Assembly (NCBI GenBank): GCA_018907035.1
Contig: JACCIC010000138.1
Location: 22,501 to 86,500, forward strand
DNA length: 64,000 nucleotides
Origin: Sycobia sp. Sy_11
Lineage: Eukaryota; Arthropoda; Insecta; Hymenoptera; Epichrysomallidae
Reading direction: 5' to 3'
Shown here: positions 50,820 through 63,900 of the stretch, piece after piece
How positions within the stretch are numbered: the stretch's first letter is position 1
How the letters are laid out: each line of letters begins with the position of its first letter
Notes under the pieces: generated by a model
The model's input: only the letters and a program-made list of their open reading frames with translations
Told to the model about the DNA's origin: nothing
The model's database searches: none
Position numbers and translations under genes: made by a program

Positions 50820-51740
50820 ACGACACCGAAGCCTTTCATGGTTCGCGGGCGCAACAGTTGCAATAGCTCGGGCGTCGACGCGATGGGGCGAGCGCGTAAT
50901 ATAATGGACGCAAGTGCCTGGGACCGTTATAACTCATTTGACGATAAGTAGGTTGTCTTGAAACTGTATATACGGAGGCGATGCCTATATATGCAGACAC
51001 ATATTGAAATTCTAAGCGTATCGCAGCTCTCCGCGTAACTGTAATAAATTGGAATTTCCGGCAATAGCATGCGTAATAATTGTTTCACTCATAACCGCAA
51101 GGAGGTTGAGAGGTTTCGATTGCACGGATAAAAAAAAAACATAATTAATATTAAAATGAAAGAAATTTTTTTCTTCTCTCGCCGATCTTGTCGCGATGCT
51201 CTGGATCGCCTCTACATTAAGGCGAGATATGAAAAAATTTATTGAAATAATATTACAATTGAATGAAGTACAACTATTCGCTTATGAACAATAAATTGTT
51301 GTATACAGATGCTGAAATATATCAAAATTGACAAATGGATATATTTACTGTGCAATAATCGAGTAAGACGAGATCGAGAGAAATTCTACAACTTTTTACA
51401 CACATCTGTAGGTTCGGGTCAGAGAGCTTGCAACGATCTAATACGTCGAAATTCTGCTTAGTCGATCGATAAAATCTCAATATTTCGATACGCGTTTACA
51501 AGCCGCGCGATTAAAATTATACATCTAAAGCCGTACGCCATTCGCACGAACTCATTCGTTTGCTCGCATTGATGCGCAATGATTTCCGAGATCTCATTTT
51601 CCTGAAAATGAACGTTTGTCAATTAAAAATTTGTCGTCCCCAAAATTACGTTCGACTCTATACGTGCACAGGTTATCGTAAAGGGATTTTTTTTTTTATA
51701 GCCGCGAATATTAAACGCTGTGACGTGCCATTCGTATTTC
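49198..51740. other. Intergenic DNA
   Basis: T-run at about 49302-49324, A-run at 50443-50460, (TA)n at 50783-50817. A CpG-rich patch at 50500-50640. No supported gene. Confidence 0.6.
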
Positions 51741-52028
51741 GAGCCACTTAATCCGAAGTTTACAGATCACCTTCGGCCACCGTAGCAGCGGGGCAGTTTC
51801 GAGGTTCTTCCTCCGTCCGTGTTTGTAGCGACCTTTGCCGGCGTATATATGCCCCGATACGAGACGAGACCGATGACGCAGTCCGGGATTCACAGGCCGA
51901 AAATAGAATTTACAAAAGTTTTTTTTTTTTTTTTTTTTTTTTGTTGACATTTCCGTGCCAAGGAACGGGGAACGGAATTTCGCGCCCGGGCGCGAGATCG
52001 TCAAATCGCCGCCGCCCGTTATACCTCT

Positions 52029-52076
52029 GCCGGCGATCGACCGTAAAGCGCGCGGTCGGCGAACCGCACCGCCGGC
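52029..52076. repeat. Nested inverted repeat in GC-rich DNA
   Basis: GCCGGC at 52029-52034 and 52071-52076 can pair, and inside them CGACCG (52038-52043) pairs with CGGTCG (52053-52058). It is part of a CpG-rich stretch at 51750-52080. No RNA gene recognised. Confidence 0.4.
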
Positions 52077-52465
52077 AGCAATTTATGTTTTAGCGTTACT
52101 TTAATGAAAAATCGACGATACAGCCTAGCCGCGCGATGGACATCGGATGCCGATCGACAAAGAGGAACGAAGCAAAATTCATTCACGTTTCTGTAAACGA
52201 ATATTCGAAATAATTCGAGACAGCGCGAGAGCTTGAAAATGTCTATGAAGGGGGAAATGAACGTATAATGCCCAAATGCATTTAGCGGGCTCTGACACTT
52301 TTCGACGCGAGCTTATTATTTAATTTACACTGCGAATGAGCCGCAATTATACGAGAAAGTTGGTCATTTCATGTAATAGATATAATATATTATATTTATA
52401 TATATATTTCAAAAATCAGGGCGGAATTAGTTCAAATTTATTACCATTTTCATTTGGTATCCATC

Positions 52466-52508
<43 letters not shown>

Positions 52509-52650
52509 CTTCAACCAATTCGCGACGAACTCACTACCAGTCGGTACATTCCCCTGATTTCGAACATAGTCTTCCCTGCCTCTCCTCCACGCCGACCAGT
52601 CGCGTCGAAGTATAAGTCCGTATCAGCCTCCAATGTAATTCGCGTTCGTC

Positions 52651-52728
52651 GAGAAAAAAAATCCTCTCCCTAATAGAAAAAGATCTGAGAATCTGAGAAA
52701 AAAATCCTCTCCCTAAAAGAAAAAGAGG
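52651..52728. repeat. Two-copy tandem duplication, 44-bp unit
   Basis: GAGAAAAAAAATCCTCTCCC at 52651 recurs with one A fewer at 52695; both are followed by TAA(T/A)AGAAAAAGA. A local duplication without coding content. Confidence 0.75.
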
Positions 52729-52937
52729 GGGTTCCGTCAACGTCGTCGCTCCTCAAAAAGGAATCGGCATCTATATATATATATATAATGACGCACCGTA
52801 CTGCCATTCCATATACGTGCCCGATATGCACTTGGCGATTGCCAACGCACCCGCGCATATACACAGATCAGTCAAGTGCTGTACGTATACGCGTCTCCGC
52901 ACCCCCCGTGCAGCTCATTAGACACCCGCAGTCTATC

Positions 52938-52994
<57 letters not shown>

Positions 52995-53021
52995 CAAATG
53001 CACCAGCGATCGGCTCTCCTA

Positions 53022-53058
<37 letters not shown>

Positions 53059-53256
53059 CCTCCCTCCCTCCCACTGCTCTGATTTGGCCCCATTGTGCGC
53101 GGCATGCAGTTAGTCGAACTTTTTCGGCGAGGGCGATGGGGGCGGAGCCGTCGATGCCCGCCCGCGCGCCCGACCATCTGTGCGTGCCGCGCGCTACCCC
53201 CCGGGCGATCCGTAAACACATACAGGCCCGCGTGAGTACGCGCGCGTGCATGCGTA

Positions 53257-53307
<51 letters not shown>

Positions 53308-54700
53308 CCTCTACGATGCTCTGCCGAAAAGCCCTGAATGTCAGAGCCGCGGCTTAGTGTTTCACGCGCGGGCGCGAACTCATCCGCACACACGTGTGTG
53401 TGTGTGTGTGTGTGTGTGCGTGTGTGCGCGCACGCGCGCGTGTTATCATTGTTATGGAAACTGCGGCTGCGGGATGAATTTGTCGAAGGAACTATTTCCT
53501 CTCGTGGATCGAACCTTCGGCGGATGGGCGGGTTTGGGGGGGGGGTTATGCGGGGGAGAGGGCGATCCAGTAACATCGCCCGGTGCGGCACCTCGCCGGC
53601 TCACTTGATGGTTTTCGCGCGATAAAATTGGATGTAGCGTAGTGCTCGCTTTTAGCCGAGCCGGCTTCAAAGCGCACGAGGCCGAGCGTATATACAGTCA
53701 CGTATAACGCGCACTGAAATCGCCTCGCAAATCTCCCGAGACATCTAGGCGCTGTGCAGAGTATGGGAAAAAGCGAGGAAAGTAGAGAAAAGTATAGCGC
53801 AAAAACGCTTTTGAAGAATAATGCAGCGTTGTCGAATTGTCGCTGTGTTTCTCTCAAGCTATTCCAGTTAAAGAGATCGTCGATTTTGCCGAGTCGAGAA
53901 TTTTTTTTGTTTTGTTTTTTGTTTTTTTTTGTTTTTTTTTTTTGCTGCGAACTAGATCTCACTGGTCCGTAGACGAATTTTCTTGAATTTGGAATAGATA
54001 AGGAGTAAGGAGGTTTATAAGGATACGGCTCAGTTTTTTACGGCTAGCGTTGCGCGTACGTAGTATTACGTATTATTTTTAATTGTGATTTTCTAAAAAA
54101 TTCCATGTTCATCAATGATTGTTAAGGTAAAAAAAAAACTCTACCGAGCCGATTACAGTCGAATTTGTAAAAAGTACCCACTATAGATCTGTAGCTATGG
54201 GATTTTAATCATAATCACAATGACTTTCCTCATATAGTTTTTGTTTCTGAAGGATAAATTCATTTAATAATCCAGATATAAAGATCATTTTTAGAATTTT
54301 CCAAAATTTTCACGTTATCGGAGTACAAACATTAGAAAATTCCTGTTCGTCGATTATGCTAAAAATTTTATTCTTTGATTTTAAGATAAGCGAATCAAGA
54401 ACAACGATCAGAGAGAATTGTTTTATAACATTCTTTAAAGAAATTTTTGCACAAGCAAGCGTTACAGAAGGCTAAAAATCATTTCTGCTCAAAATTAAAA
54501 TATTTGCTAAAACATATAGCGAAATGATAAATCTCACTGTCTGGCTTTCTCTGTCGAGAAAATAAAAAATACGAAAAAAGCGCAAAAATGAGACGATCTG
54601 AGGAAAGGATTCTTTATAATGGATATATAATATTAATCAATTCTTACAATTGAGGCAGCCTGCAGTGTAGACGTGGCTGTCTAACTAACTAAACGAGTTC

Positions 54701-54720
54701 GCTCGCACGAAGCTTCGTTA

Positions 54721-54800
<80 letters not shown>

Positions 54801-54928
54801 CACCCCAACACCCTTTACACTTTCATCCATTATTGCGCTCAGTATATAACAATCGCACGAGCGCGATCTATAAACCATTGTTACCACCTTTCGCTCGGTC
54901 ACGGCTCGACGACCACGCCAGTGATTTT

Positions 54929-54987
<59 letters not shown>

Positions 54988-56134
54988 CATATCCAATACC
55001 GCGTAAACGAGCTTCGAATGGAGTTCCATGATATAACGGCAAAAGTCTTACCTATAATATATATATATATACCGTGTGGCGAGTGTACAAGCATGGAGTC
55101 TCCTCGGTGTGTATATGCGCGTGTATTCCGAGTCTCAACACGTCTACGCTCGAAAATTTTGACGAATCGGCTCACTGTTAATAAAAAACAAAAGAAAAGC
55201 AAACAAACAAACAAAGAAACCATGCGCGTGTTCGACTGTGTATACTCAATGGAATGTCCGTACTGATGTATTAGTAAAAATTTCATCTGTCTTTTTTTAA
55301 CTGTCAGTAGCTTGGATTTTCACCGTTCTCAATTCAGGAAATTTGAAGAATCACTGCCAATCAATATTAATTTTGTCTGGAAAATCATGGCTTAATATTC
55401 ATGCGAATTAATACCTGAATAATTATAGAAATTTTAAATATATATGTATACTATGATATTCTCAAGTCATCATGAATTGCACACTCAGATATATTAAGTA
55501 ATTATCTCTTGATAAAGGAACGTTCTTTAGAGAAAAAAAGTTCAATTGAAAAACCATTCGTTAACAATAAGTAATTTAAATTTTCATTAGTTAATATTCA
55601 AGTTACTTAAGATACGATCAAAGAAAAAAATTGTGAATACAAGCCTTCTGTTTCTTCAAAATTATTGAATATCATCATTTCGAAATATTAAGTTATTATC
55701 AGTTATTACTGTCGTAAATTTTATTGGGCGAAAAAATTCGATCGATACGCTTATGGCGAATTTTTCAAGGGCCCTCCTTTGAAACCGCAATATCAGATCT
55801 ATCTCCCATAATCATCCTCGACTTCGCCACCTATCTATATCATCAACGCTACATATTCAGATATACAACTTCAAATTAGTCGGTATATCTTCAAATAGTT
55901 CGGTATATCTTCAAATTAATCCGAAAATCCAACGGAGCCTCCGAGAACGTCAGCCCTCTCCCAGCTCCTCGATCATCAAAAAAATAATACCCGTTTAACG
56001 GAAAGTTATACATAAGAGAAACAGAGTTGCCGCCCGCATCCTCGAAAACAAACCATTAAAAAATCCATTTCAAACACCTTCTTAACCTCCGCCCTTGATC
56101 ATATGTCACACACACATACACACACACACACACT

Positions 56135-56175
<41 letters not shown>

Positions 56176-56277
56176 AGCATATGCCGCTGTGCCCATATCC
56201 ACACAAATCACTCGAGACGCACATCTCTTCTATAGCGACGACTGGTCGATGTCAATTGCGCGCGCGCGTACCAGCAC

Positions 56278-56319
<42 letters not shown>

Positions 56320-56467
56320 AAAAGATGGGCGGCACGGCCCGAGCAGCTTTATTATAATTACTTATACATACCGAGCGTGGCGCCCCGATAAGCTTCCCAC
56401 AAAAAAAAACGTCTTGTGCGCGATGCACTCACCTACAATGTATATTACGGGCGGATAAACAGTGTAT

Positions 56468-56511
<44 letters not shown>

Positions 56512-56997
56512 GGGGCAGAAAATGAGGGATAGAGCGAGCAGTTTCCAAAAAGTACTTAGAACCGCGCGCTCCTCTTCGCTCAAGATGCGGCCACCCGCAG
56601 TCGTAGCTTGAGCTCGTGCATCATAGGCGCGCCCATCGGCCCGTCCCCCCGATATGAAACAGGAGCCGAGAGCGCGCGCGGCGCCTTTGATGCGCCCGTC
56701 TCGGCCGTCTAATGTAATTCATGTAAGTGGTGTATATATATATATATATATATATATACACGGTCTTATATTGTAAGTGGCGCGGGAGGATTTTTGCGCT
56801 CTTGGACCCTATATACTGTAAATATTATATATATATATATATAGATGTGACAAACACAAAAGAATAATTATAGTACTAAGTTGTATCTAATATTTTTTAC
56901 TTAATATACTACTTTTATACCAAATAACATGTATTTAATATTATTTTTATTGTGTTAATATATTTTTAAATCATATATACATATATATTTTTAAAAC

Positions 56998-57056
<59 letters not shown>

Positions 57057-57100
57057 GAATATACATAGCGAATGTAGGAAGTGGCTACATCTCGCTACGT
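54701..57100. repeat. Microsatellite cluster
   Basis: (GT)n then (TA)n at about 54719-54797; (TA)n at 54930-54985 and 55058-55071; (CA)n at about 56106-56150; (GA)n at 56278-56320 and 56470-56508; (TA)n at 56731-56757; (GT)n at 57003-57055. A CpG-rich patch at 56550-56720. Confidence 0.8.
55870..55925. repeat. Short tandem repeat, 20-bp unit, nearly three copies
   Basis: TTCAAATTAGTCGGTATATC, then TTCAAATAGTTCGGTATATC, then TTCAAATTAATCCG; exact 20-bp period. Confidence 0.8.
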
Positions 57101-58312
57101 CTTTCGAGAGATCGCTTCCTTGAGGGATTTCTTTCAGCTTGACCTAATACCGGCATCGGCGGCCCGCTCTTCCGGCGAAATGGACGGCACGTTACAATAC
57201 CGTAGGGGAGGAAGAGGAAATGCGGTGGTGCGCACGCCGCGAGAATAATGATAATGTACAATTGCGGCGGATACGCGTTTTTGTCTGTGTGTGCGTGTTT
57301 TCATGTGTGTGTATGTGTATACGTAAATCGTATTGTAGATGAAAGCGTCCTTCCGATATACTTCGAGTGCAGAAGATGCGGAAAATTCTGTATGGACTAA
57401 ATACGTATGTTAGAGCTCTGAAAGTCTGAAGAATCATTTGTATCGATAACTATTTAAACTTCCGTTCTTATATACAAATTGTACTTTCAATATACACAAA
57501 AAAAGTTGCCTTTAATTTTATGTTTCGATAAAAAATTGTATGTGCGTATATATACATATGTGTGTGTGTGTATGTTGCACAGAGTGAAGTTATTTTTAAT
57601 AATATGTATCATGCGGACGATTGTTGTATGTTTAAAGATAATTGCGAAAATCTTTTTTAAGCGTGCATTTATCGTGAACGAGGTGTATCGGTTATACAAG
57701 GATATCGGCACATAAGTTCTTTACCTTTTGCAGGAGCGCGCATATAAATGAAACGTATATTTAGAACTGGTCATTTTCTTTTATAATGACTTATGTAAAT
57801 GGTATATGTAAATACTGAACATGTTTGCCGCTTGCCTTATGCGTATAAAAATGAAGAAAATTAACGTAATTACTCTTATTTCATTTATTTAATGTGTCAG
57901 GAGAAGGTAAAAAAAGTTTCGTTATTGTCATTTTATTTTTGTTAATTATATACTAATCGTTGTATTTTCTTATTGTTCTAATTTTTTTTTCAAGTTTTTC
58001 CTTTTTAATACTGCTATGAAATTTAAATGTATTTTCAATGTATTACGTGTCTTTGAACTGAACAGCTTATATTTCTACGATATTATAATTTTTCTTTAAA
58101 AATACTTTTTATGCGCAAGTTCGTAGTTTACCGAAGTTCTACTGATAAACACTGTAGAAATACATGAACTGCAAATATTATGTATACATTGAATTGACGC
58201 ATATATATATCTTAAAATCATAAAAATAGTAAAATATTCAATGGTTTGTCAAGTATATGTTTTCTTATAAAATATAATTTAATTGTACTTATGTCGACTG
58301 CCCATATACAAA
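57101..58312. other. Intergenic DNA
   Basis: A short GC-richer patch at 57120-57260, then AT-rich sequence. No supported gene. Confidence 0.55.
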
Positions 58313-58660
58313 TTAATAAATATTTTTTTATTGGTCTTACAGTCCAATCAATTCAATCTAAAAATAAAATTAAATAATAATCTCAGTCAGACTGCACTTT
58401 ACTAACAAAGAATTTTTTCAGCTAATATTTTATTATATTATATTTTATTATCAGCTAATATTTATTATATTATATTTCAGGTTAGTCTACGAGGGTGAAT
58501 GTAAACAAGGACAGTCTGACTGTCATTATAATTTTAATTTAATTTTTAATTTAATTTTTATTTTTATTTTTAATTTTTATTTTATTTTTATTTTTATTTT
58601 TATTTTTATTTTTAGATTGAATTGATTGAACTGTAAAACCAATAAAAAAATATTTATTAA
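58313..58660. mobile_element. Second copy of the TTAA-flanked MITE family, 348 bp
   Basis: Arms begin TAAATATTTTTTTATTGGTC and, from the other end in reverse complement, the same 19 bases with one T at the end; both continue TTACAGT-CAATCAATTCAATC. TTAA is present at 58313-58316 and 58657-58660. Internally it shares ATGTAAACAAGGACAGTCTG with the copy at 16309-16698. The centre has a (TTTTTA)n-like expansion. Arms within this copy match each other better than they match the other copy, so it may be a younger or separate subfamily. Confidence 0.78.
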
Positions 58661-58872
58661 CTTATAAAATATGGGCTATTTTTGATTTTCTGACCAATAA
58701 AAATACCGATATTAAAAAAAAAATCTTTGCTCTATCCGTTTCGCGCCCCAATTCGTCCGAAGTAACAAAGAGCTTTATACAACATGAATCTAATTCGTTG
58801 CCTTACATTAATCTAACTTTATTCCCAGGAATTAATATGTAAAAAAGAAAAGAAAAAAATTGGTCGCAAACA

Positions 58873-58935
<63 letters not shown>

Positions 58936-59307
58936 GTAACATCAAAACATCTGCCACAGATCCGTTTATTCCGTGCTACATCCAATTATACACGGGCTAT
59001 TTATACATCAGTGAAACGTCTCAATAATGCGATCCACGAAACTGTTCGGGGCCGGGGCCTCTCTCGATCTCGCCTCCGACGCAGAATTTATGGAGACAAC
59101 TGTAACGCGTGTATAGGAACCCGACAGAAGTGTCCCTAGGTGCAACGGTAAGAACTACCCACCCCTCGCGTCTACGTGTACCCTCTCCTCCCCCCGCCGA
59201 CCCTTCCACCGATACGCCGGAAGTGCGTGGCGGAAAGCCGATTAAACTCGGTCCTCGTAAATCGAGCGAAACTTGCTGGCCGCAGTGATTTTCTCTAACC
59301 CTCCACC

Positions 59308-59345
<38 letters not shown>

Positions 59346-59990
59346 ACTCGCCCCTCTCACCGAATACGAGCTGCAACAGGGGCAAAAGCTAGATCTACAT
59401 ACGCATGTAATACACGTAGTCAGGTATAATAACTACGTCTCGACCGACGGTTTCGAGACGTATGCGCAATTCACGCGACTACGTCCCGTAAGCGCGTGCA
59501 TTCGCATTAAACCGTACGCGAGTCAATGAGCCGCCGATGGATGAGGAAAAAAAAGTCGCGTAAGCAGAGCGCGAGATCTATTGTAGCGCGAGGGGGCGCG
59601 CGGGAGGGGGGCAAGCCCAAAAAAGCGCGAAGGATCGATTACACGCGGGCCGAAGCCAGCGAGTATGATATATAAATATGTGTGGGTGTGTGTGTGTGTG
59701 TGCGCGCGCGCGCCCGGAGACCACCAATCTCGCGCGCCGATTTCAGGCTACTCGGGCCGTTTAACGAGGATGCCACGAGAGTTTTCCGAAGGACGTGGGC
59801 GGGGGAAGGGGAATGGAGCAAACGCCCTCTCCCCCATTTCGGAATAAAATATTGCCGGGGAAGAGACGGTGCGGCCACTTTATCGGTACATTATATACGT
59901 GTCTAAGGAGTGCGCGTGAGAAAAGCGCAGGAACGCTAGCCCGTGCGCGCACACGTTTCTGATTGGCCTACATAGTATATATATATATAG

Positions 59991-60025
<35 letters not shown>

Positions 60026-60050
60026 AGTACGTAGCGTACAAATCTAAATC
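58661..60050. repeat. CpG-rich DNA with microsatellites
   Basis: (TA)n at about 58875-58928, (CT)n at 59311-59340, (GT)n then (CG)n at about 59684-59713, and (TA)n at 59976-60022. 59040-59920 is GC-rich; its frames have no recognisable domain. Confidence 0.65.
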
Positions 60051-61560
60051 ATTGTATCGATCATTTTTATGTCGCCCATTTATTTCTAATCGGTCTTTTA
60101 TGCGCCGATACAACTGTGTTTCGTTATTTATGTACACAGAAGCGGTTCTCCTCGACTCTTTGAAGTTTTTTTTTTTTTTTTTTTTTGACGCTGTTTTCGA
60201 GAAGCCCGGAGCTCTCTCCCCTTTGTCGTCTTTTACACTGTGTTTCCAAAAATGCTTAAAACGTCAACTGCGCATTAATTTCAATGCGTAAGGCAGCCAT
60301 GCGTTTAGATTCTCGAGCAATTTTTAATGACATCGTATAATTTATGGATAACTAATGTAGCTACGGTAACCTTTTTCTGGCTAAAAATCTACCTATTTAT
60401 GTTTGCATAAAAGAAAACAGTTAAATGTCACATTCTCAATGCTTATAAAATTTTTTTTCATTTTTTCCATAATTTTTGCCTTGTAGGACATCGTATTCTT
60501 TTCACCTGGTGGACTCAAGAGTATGGGACATAATACCTGACATATCTTCTATTCTTTACTGAGATATTCAGTTTCTAAATAAGGCAGATAATTAACTTTT
60601 AGAAGCTCAAGCACGTAGTAAGTATTCGTCTGATACAATTTTTTCGTAACTTTTCGCAAGATAACAACTGGGAGCAAATTCGATTTAATGGTATAGCATT
60701 GCTCGGGTGGCCAAACTCGTCAATTTTCATTTATCTTGTTCTTCTATCACGGCGAGAAAAAGAACAACAAATTTGTTTACCAGGACTTAATTTATTATTA
60801 TCATGAGAAAACAGTTTGAAGTACTTCTCAGAAGCTTCAATTTCAAAAACCGTAATTTTTTTATAATTTATCTGCTCCACCTGTCACATGTAACCAAGAA
60901 AAATTTTCCATTTTATTAATTCTGTGAATCAAATCATTCTAAAAGTATTATAAAAATTATTGACTATAGCTGAATTATGAACTGCGAGACGGATGAAAAA
61001 AGTGACGGATTAACTTCAACTCATTTTACCAATCAAATGTGTCACAGTTCCACGAGTATGGAATAGATACTGATTTTCACTTAATTCTCAAAATAATCCA
61101 AGTTTATATGAAACATCTCGGTCTCGTTATCAAAAATTATTCCATTACATGAGTTTATTTGTGCGTCTATTCTTTATATATCAAATTGCATTATCTACAT
61201 TTTTATAATACATTTATTTATAACAATAGACGTATACTTTGTGTTATAAATTAAAATTATAAGCATCTAAATAATTGTAAAATTTTTATTTATGTATTAA
61301 AATATTATTTTACAATTACCATACAATTCAATAGTGATAAAATAAAATTGTAGTTTTATAAAAAAAAAACATCTAAACGATTAATGATAGAATATCATTA
61401 AATTATAAATCGAATTATCCGAAATAATGCTGGCATAATAATAAAGTACATTTTATAAATTTTATTCTATTATCGATGCACGCGTATCGTTCTTAAGGGA
61501 TCGTCCACTATTACCAGGCTGATATATACATATTTGATCATCTTTTGTTATTACGTAATA
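60051..61560. other. AT-rich intergenic DNA
   Basis: T-run at about 60167-60186. No supported coding signal. Confidence 0.6.
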
Positions 61561-62032
61561 TAATGGCAAGCAAAAATTCTCACCAAAGCGGCTTAGCGAC
61601 ACCGCCATTCACTCAGCCCCCCCCCCCACGTATCGACGAGCCATTAAAGCCCCTCAAAATATTTTCTTATCGCCCACCCCCCCCCACCCCAACTCCGCAA
61701 CACTCGTAAAGAATCTCTCGCACGCCGCTCTTTCTACCGCGGGCGCGTCCGGCAATTAATACGGGCGCGAGCCACCCCCGCCTTGCCCATCCTTTGAGAC
61801 CCGATCGAGCATAATATTATCGCAACCAGTTAGAATCGCCGCCCCGGGGCGAGGGGGGGGGGGGTACCACACGCTCGCAGGCACGCACGCGCGTAATACG
61901 GATTTTGCCACTTACGCGCGATGCGTACCGCGTTAAAATAACGCACGCGCTCGCAGCACCCCGCGTCTATATACCGCGCGATCTACGTCGGTATGTAAAA
62001 AGGCTCTCGCGCTCGACCACTTAGGCGTATAC

Positions 62033-62095
<63 letters not shown>

Positions 62096-62223
62096 GACCC
62101 CTGACGACGGCATACTGCTGCACCGGCACGCGCTTCGCGCGAATAAAGCCGCTCGACCGGCGCCGACGCGTGACCGGCACGTGCGCCCTCCTGTGCTCCC
62201 CGATATATATATATATATATATA

Positions 62224-62269
<46 letters not shown>

Positions 62270-62460
62270 AAGAAAGAGAAAGGGAAGAGCCGACGGCGGT
62301 TATCTCAACCGCGTCGCGCCGGGTGCAGCGTCCAAGTGTCCCGGGCGCGGGCGCGATAATGCGGCTCGTCGAACAAATAAAATAATGACATCACACACGC
62401 CTCCGTCTGCGCCTATATACTTACGCATTATATAAAGCGCGCGTGCGTATAATGCGGTGT

Positions 62461-62516
<56 letters not shown>

Positions 62517-62603
62517 TGCTCGACTCGCCACGCGCGCTCTTTCATACTTACCCTGGAAAAGAAGCTGTGGCGCGACGGTCTGTACATGGTACCGTGAACA
62601 TAG

Positions 62604-62660
<57 letters not shown>

Positions 62661-63089
62661 CTTTTCGGAAGACGCGGCAGCTTCGTGGTTTCTGTCCAAT
62701 TTGTTACGTATATATATAGATATATATGTATATAGGCGGTATAGGTCGGTTGAACATCTGCGGCGGCGGCGGGGACCGGGGACGTAATCAGGGCCAGAAG
62801 TCGGCATTATCGGCACGCGCGCCCCCCGAGCGCACTCGGCCGAGTCGTCGAAATCGAGCGGATCGGTATACAAGGCGGAAGGAGATATATATATATACGG
62901 TTTAGGTTAAGTATGTGGACAGAAGGGCCTCTTTGGTGTACTGTGTATATATAGACATATAGAAAAGTGGATTGTGACGAAAAGAGATCTCCAGACGGTG
63001 GATTTGACGCGGTGAAAAGGAGAGACGGTTCAGGGGTGGTTGGTGGTGCTATAAGGGGAGCGCGACACGCGCGCGATCGCGTTGTTCCG
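61561..63089. repeat. CpG-rich DNA with C-runs and (TA)n blocks
   Basis: C-runs near 61617 and 61676, G-run near 61853; (TA)n at about 62045-62092, 62203-62223, 62465-62514 and 62608-62657; (GA)n at 62225-62265. Frames are repeat translations. Confidence 0.75.
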
Positions 63090-63298
63090 TATAAAAAGGC
63101 CAGTCGCGGCGAAAGTATATTACGCGGCTTTGCGCTAATGCTGATTATGTATATATATTTACATGTTCATAGACAGCAGTTGGCGCGCACGTTGTTCTTG
63201 CTCTCGAGGATCCGAAAAGTTTACAGTGCGATATTGTAATAAAGTCTTCAACCGATCATTCGTATATGAAGAAGGTTTTTTCGGTTAATACAATGAAC
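63090..63298 (+). other. Possible promoter and 5' exon of a gene running off the window
   Basis: TATAAAAAGG at 63090-63099 precedes a 200-bp segment that ends in ATGAAC|GTAAGT (donor at 63299). If real, the exon would be about 63120-63298 and may hold a start codon just before the donor (63293). An upstream 33-codon frame from 63139 would lie in the leader. No downstream exon can be confirmed before the window ends. Confidence 0.22.
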
Positions 63299-63687
63299 GT
63301 AAGTCTGATATGAGAAAATTTTCGTGTAAATTCGACTTAAACTATCCCATTATCGTGAAAATCGTTAATGTAGGATAAACTAAAATGATGCCATTGTCGA
63401 CATTCAGACGAACGAATTAAATAATAACTACACTCTTATTTACTTGTCCGCAAAATCTGTGCCAAAGTTTTGATCGGGCTATCTTATTTTTAGCCTTTTA
63501 TAAGCGGTTGACTACAGTAATTTCCCGATTTTGACATTGTATATAGAACAATATTGACCGCACCAATATTACATTCCGTAAGCGTGAGTCTGGATGGTTG
63601 TGAAATACTTTGTTCTACGACGCTTTCGACTCGTTCGTGTAATGCGTTTAGGACAACATTTTTTTTTTTTTTTTTTTTTTTTTGTTT
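63299..63687. other. AT-rich DNA ending in a T-run
   Basis: T-run at about 63660-63683 borders the mariner-like fragment. No supported gene. If the candidate 5' exon is real, this is intron. Confidence 0.5.
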
Positions 63688-63900
63688 CTAATTCGCGAAC
63701 AGATGCACGCGCCATCGCGTCTCGTCGCTTCGACTGCCGTCATCAGCATTTCCGGTATAGTAATGATGGAGCCATTTTTCATTCAATCGCCGCAGACAAT
63801 TCATCGGGTCCACGTTCAATAATTGCTCAAAGCGTCCGCGAATTTCTACATTGGACCGTCGTCGAGCGAATGCGGCGGATATTCCTACGGCAGTAATACC
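63688..63900 (-). pseudogene. Fragment of a mariner-type transposase, decayed
   Basis: On the minus strand the frame contains EQLLNVDPMNCLRRLNEKWL followed by HHYYTGNADD. This resembles the mariner segment L-x-x-DP-x-x-FLRR...VTVDE(T/K)W(L/I)HHYTPE. The part that should hold the first catalytic Asp (VDE) is shortened to N-E, so it cannot be active. Upstream and downstream sequence shows no further transposase, and no terminal repeats were recognised. An alternative is chance similarity; the EKWLHHY core is the main evidence. Confidence 0.45.

Larger units (their letters stand above)
51741..54700. repeat. Microsatellites and CpG-rich patches
   Basis: T-run at about 51920-51942; (TA)n at 52470-52505, 52945-52992 and 53258-53304; (CT)n at 53027-53056; (GT)n/(CG)n at 53393-53441; T-rich run at 53900-53943. 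CpG-rich at 51750-52080 and 53090-53640. 54000-54650 is AT-rich with no signal. Confidence 0.7.
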
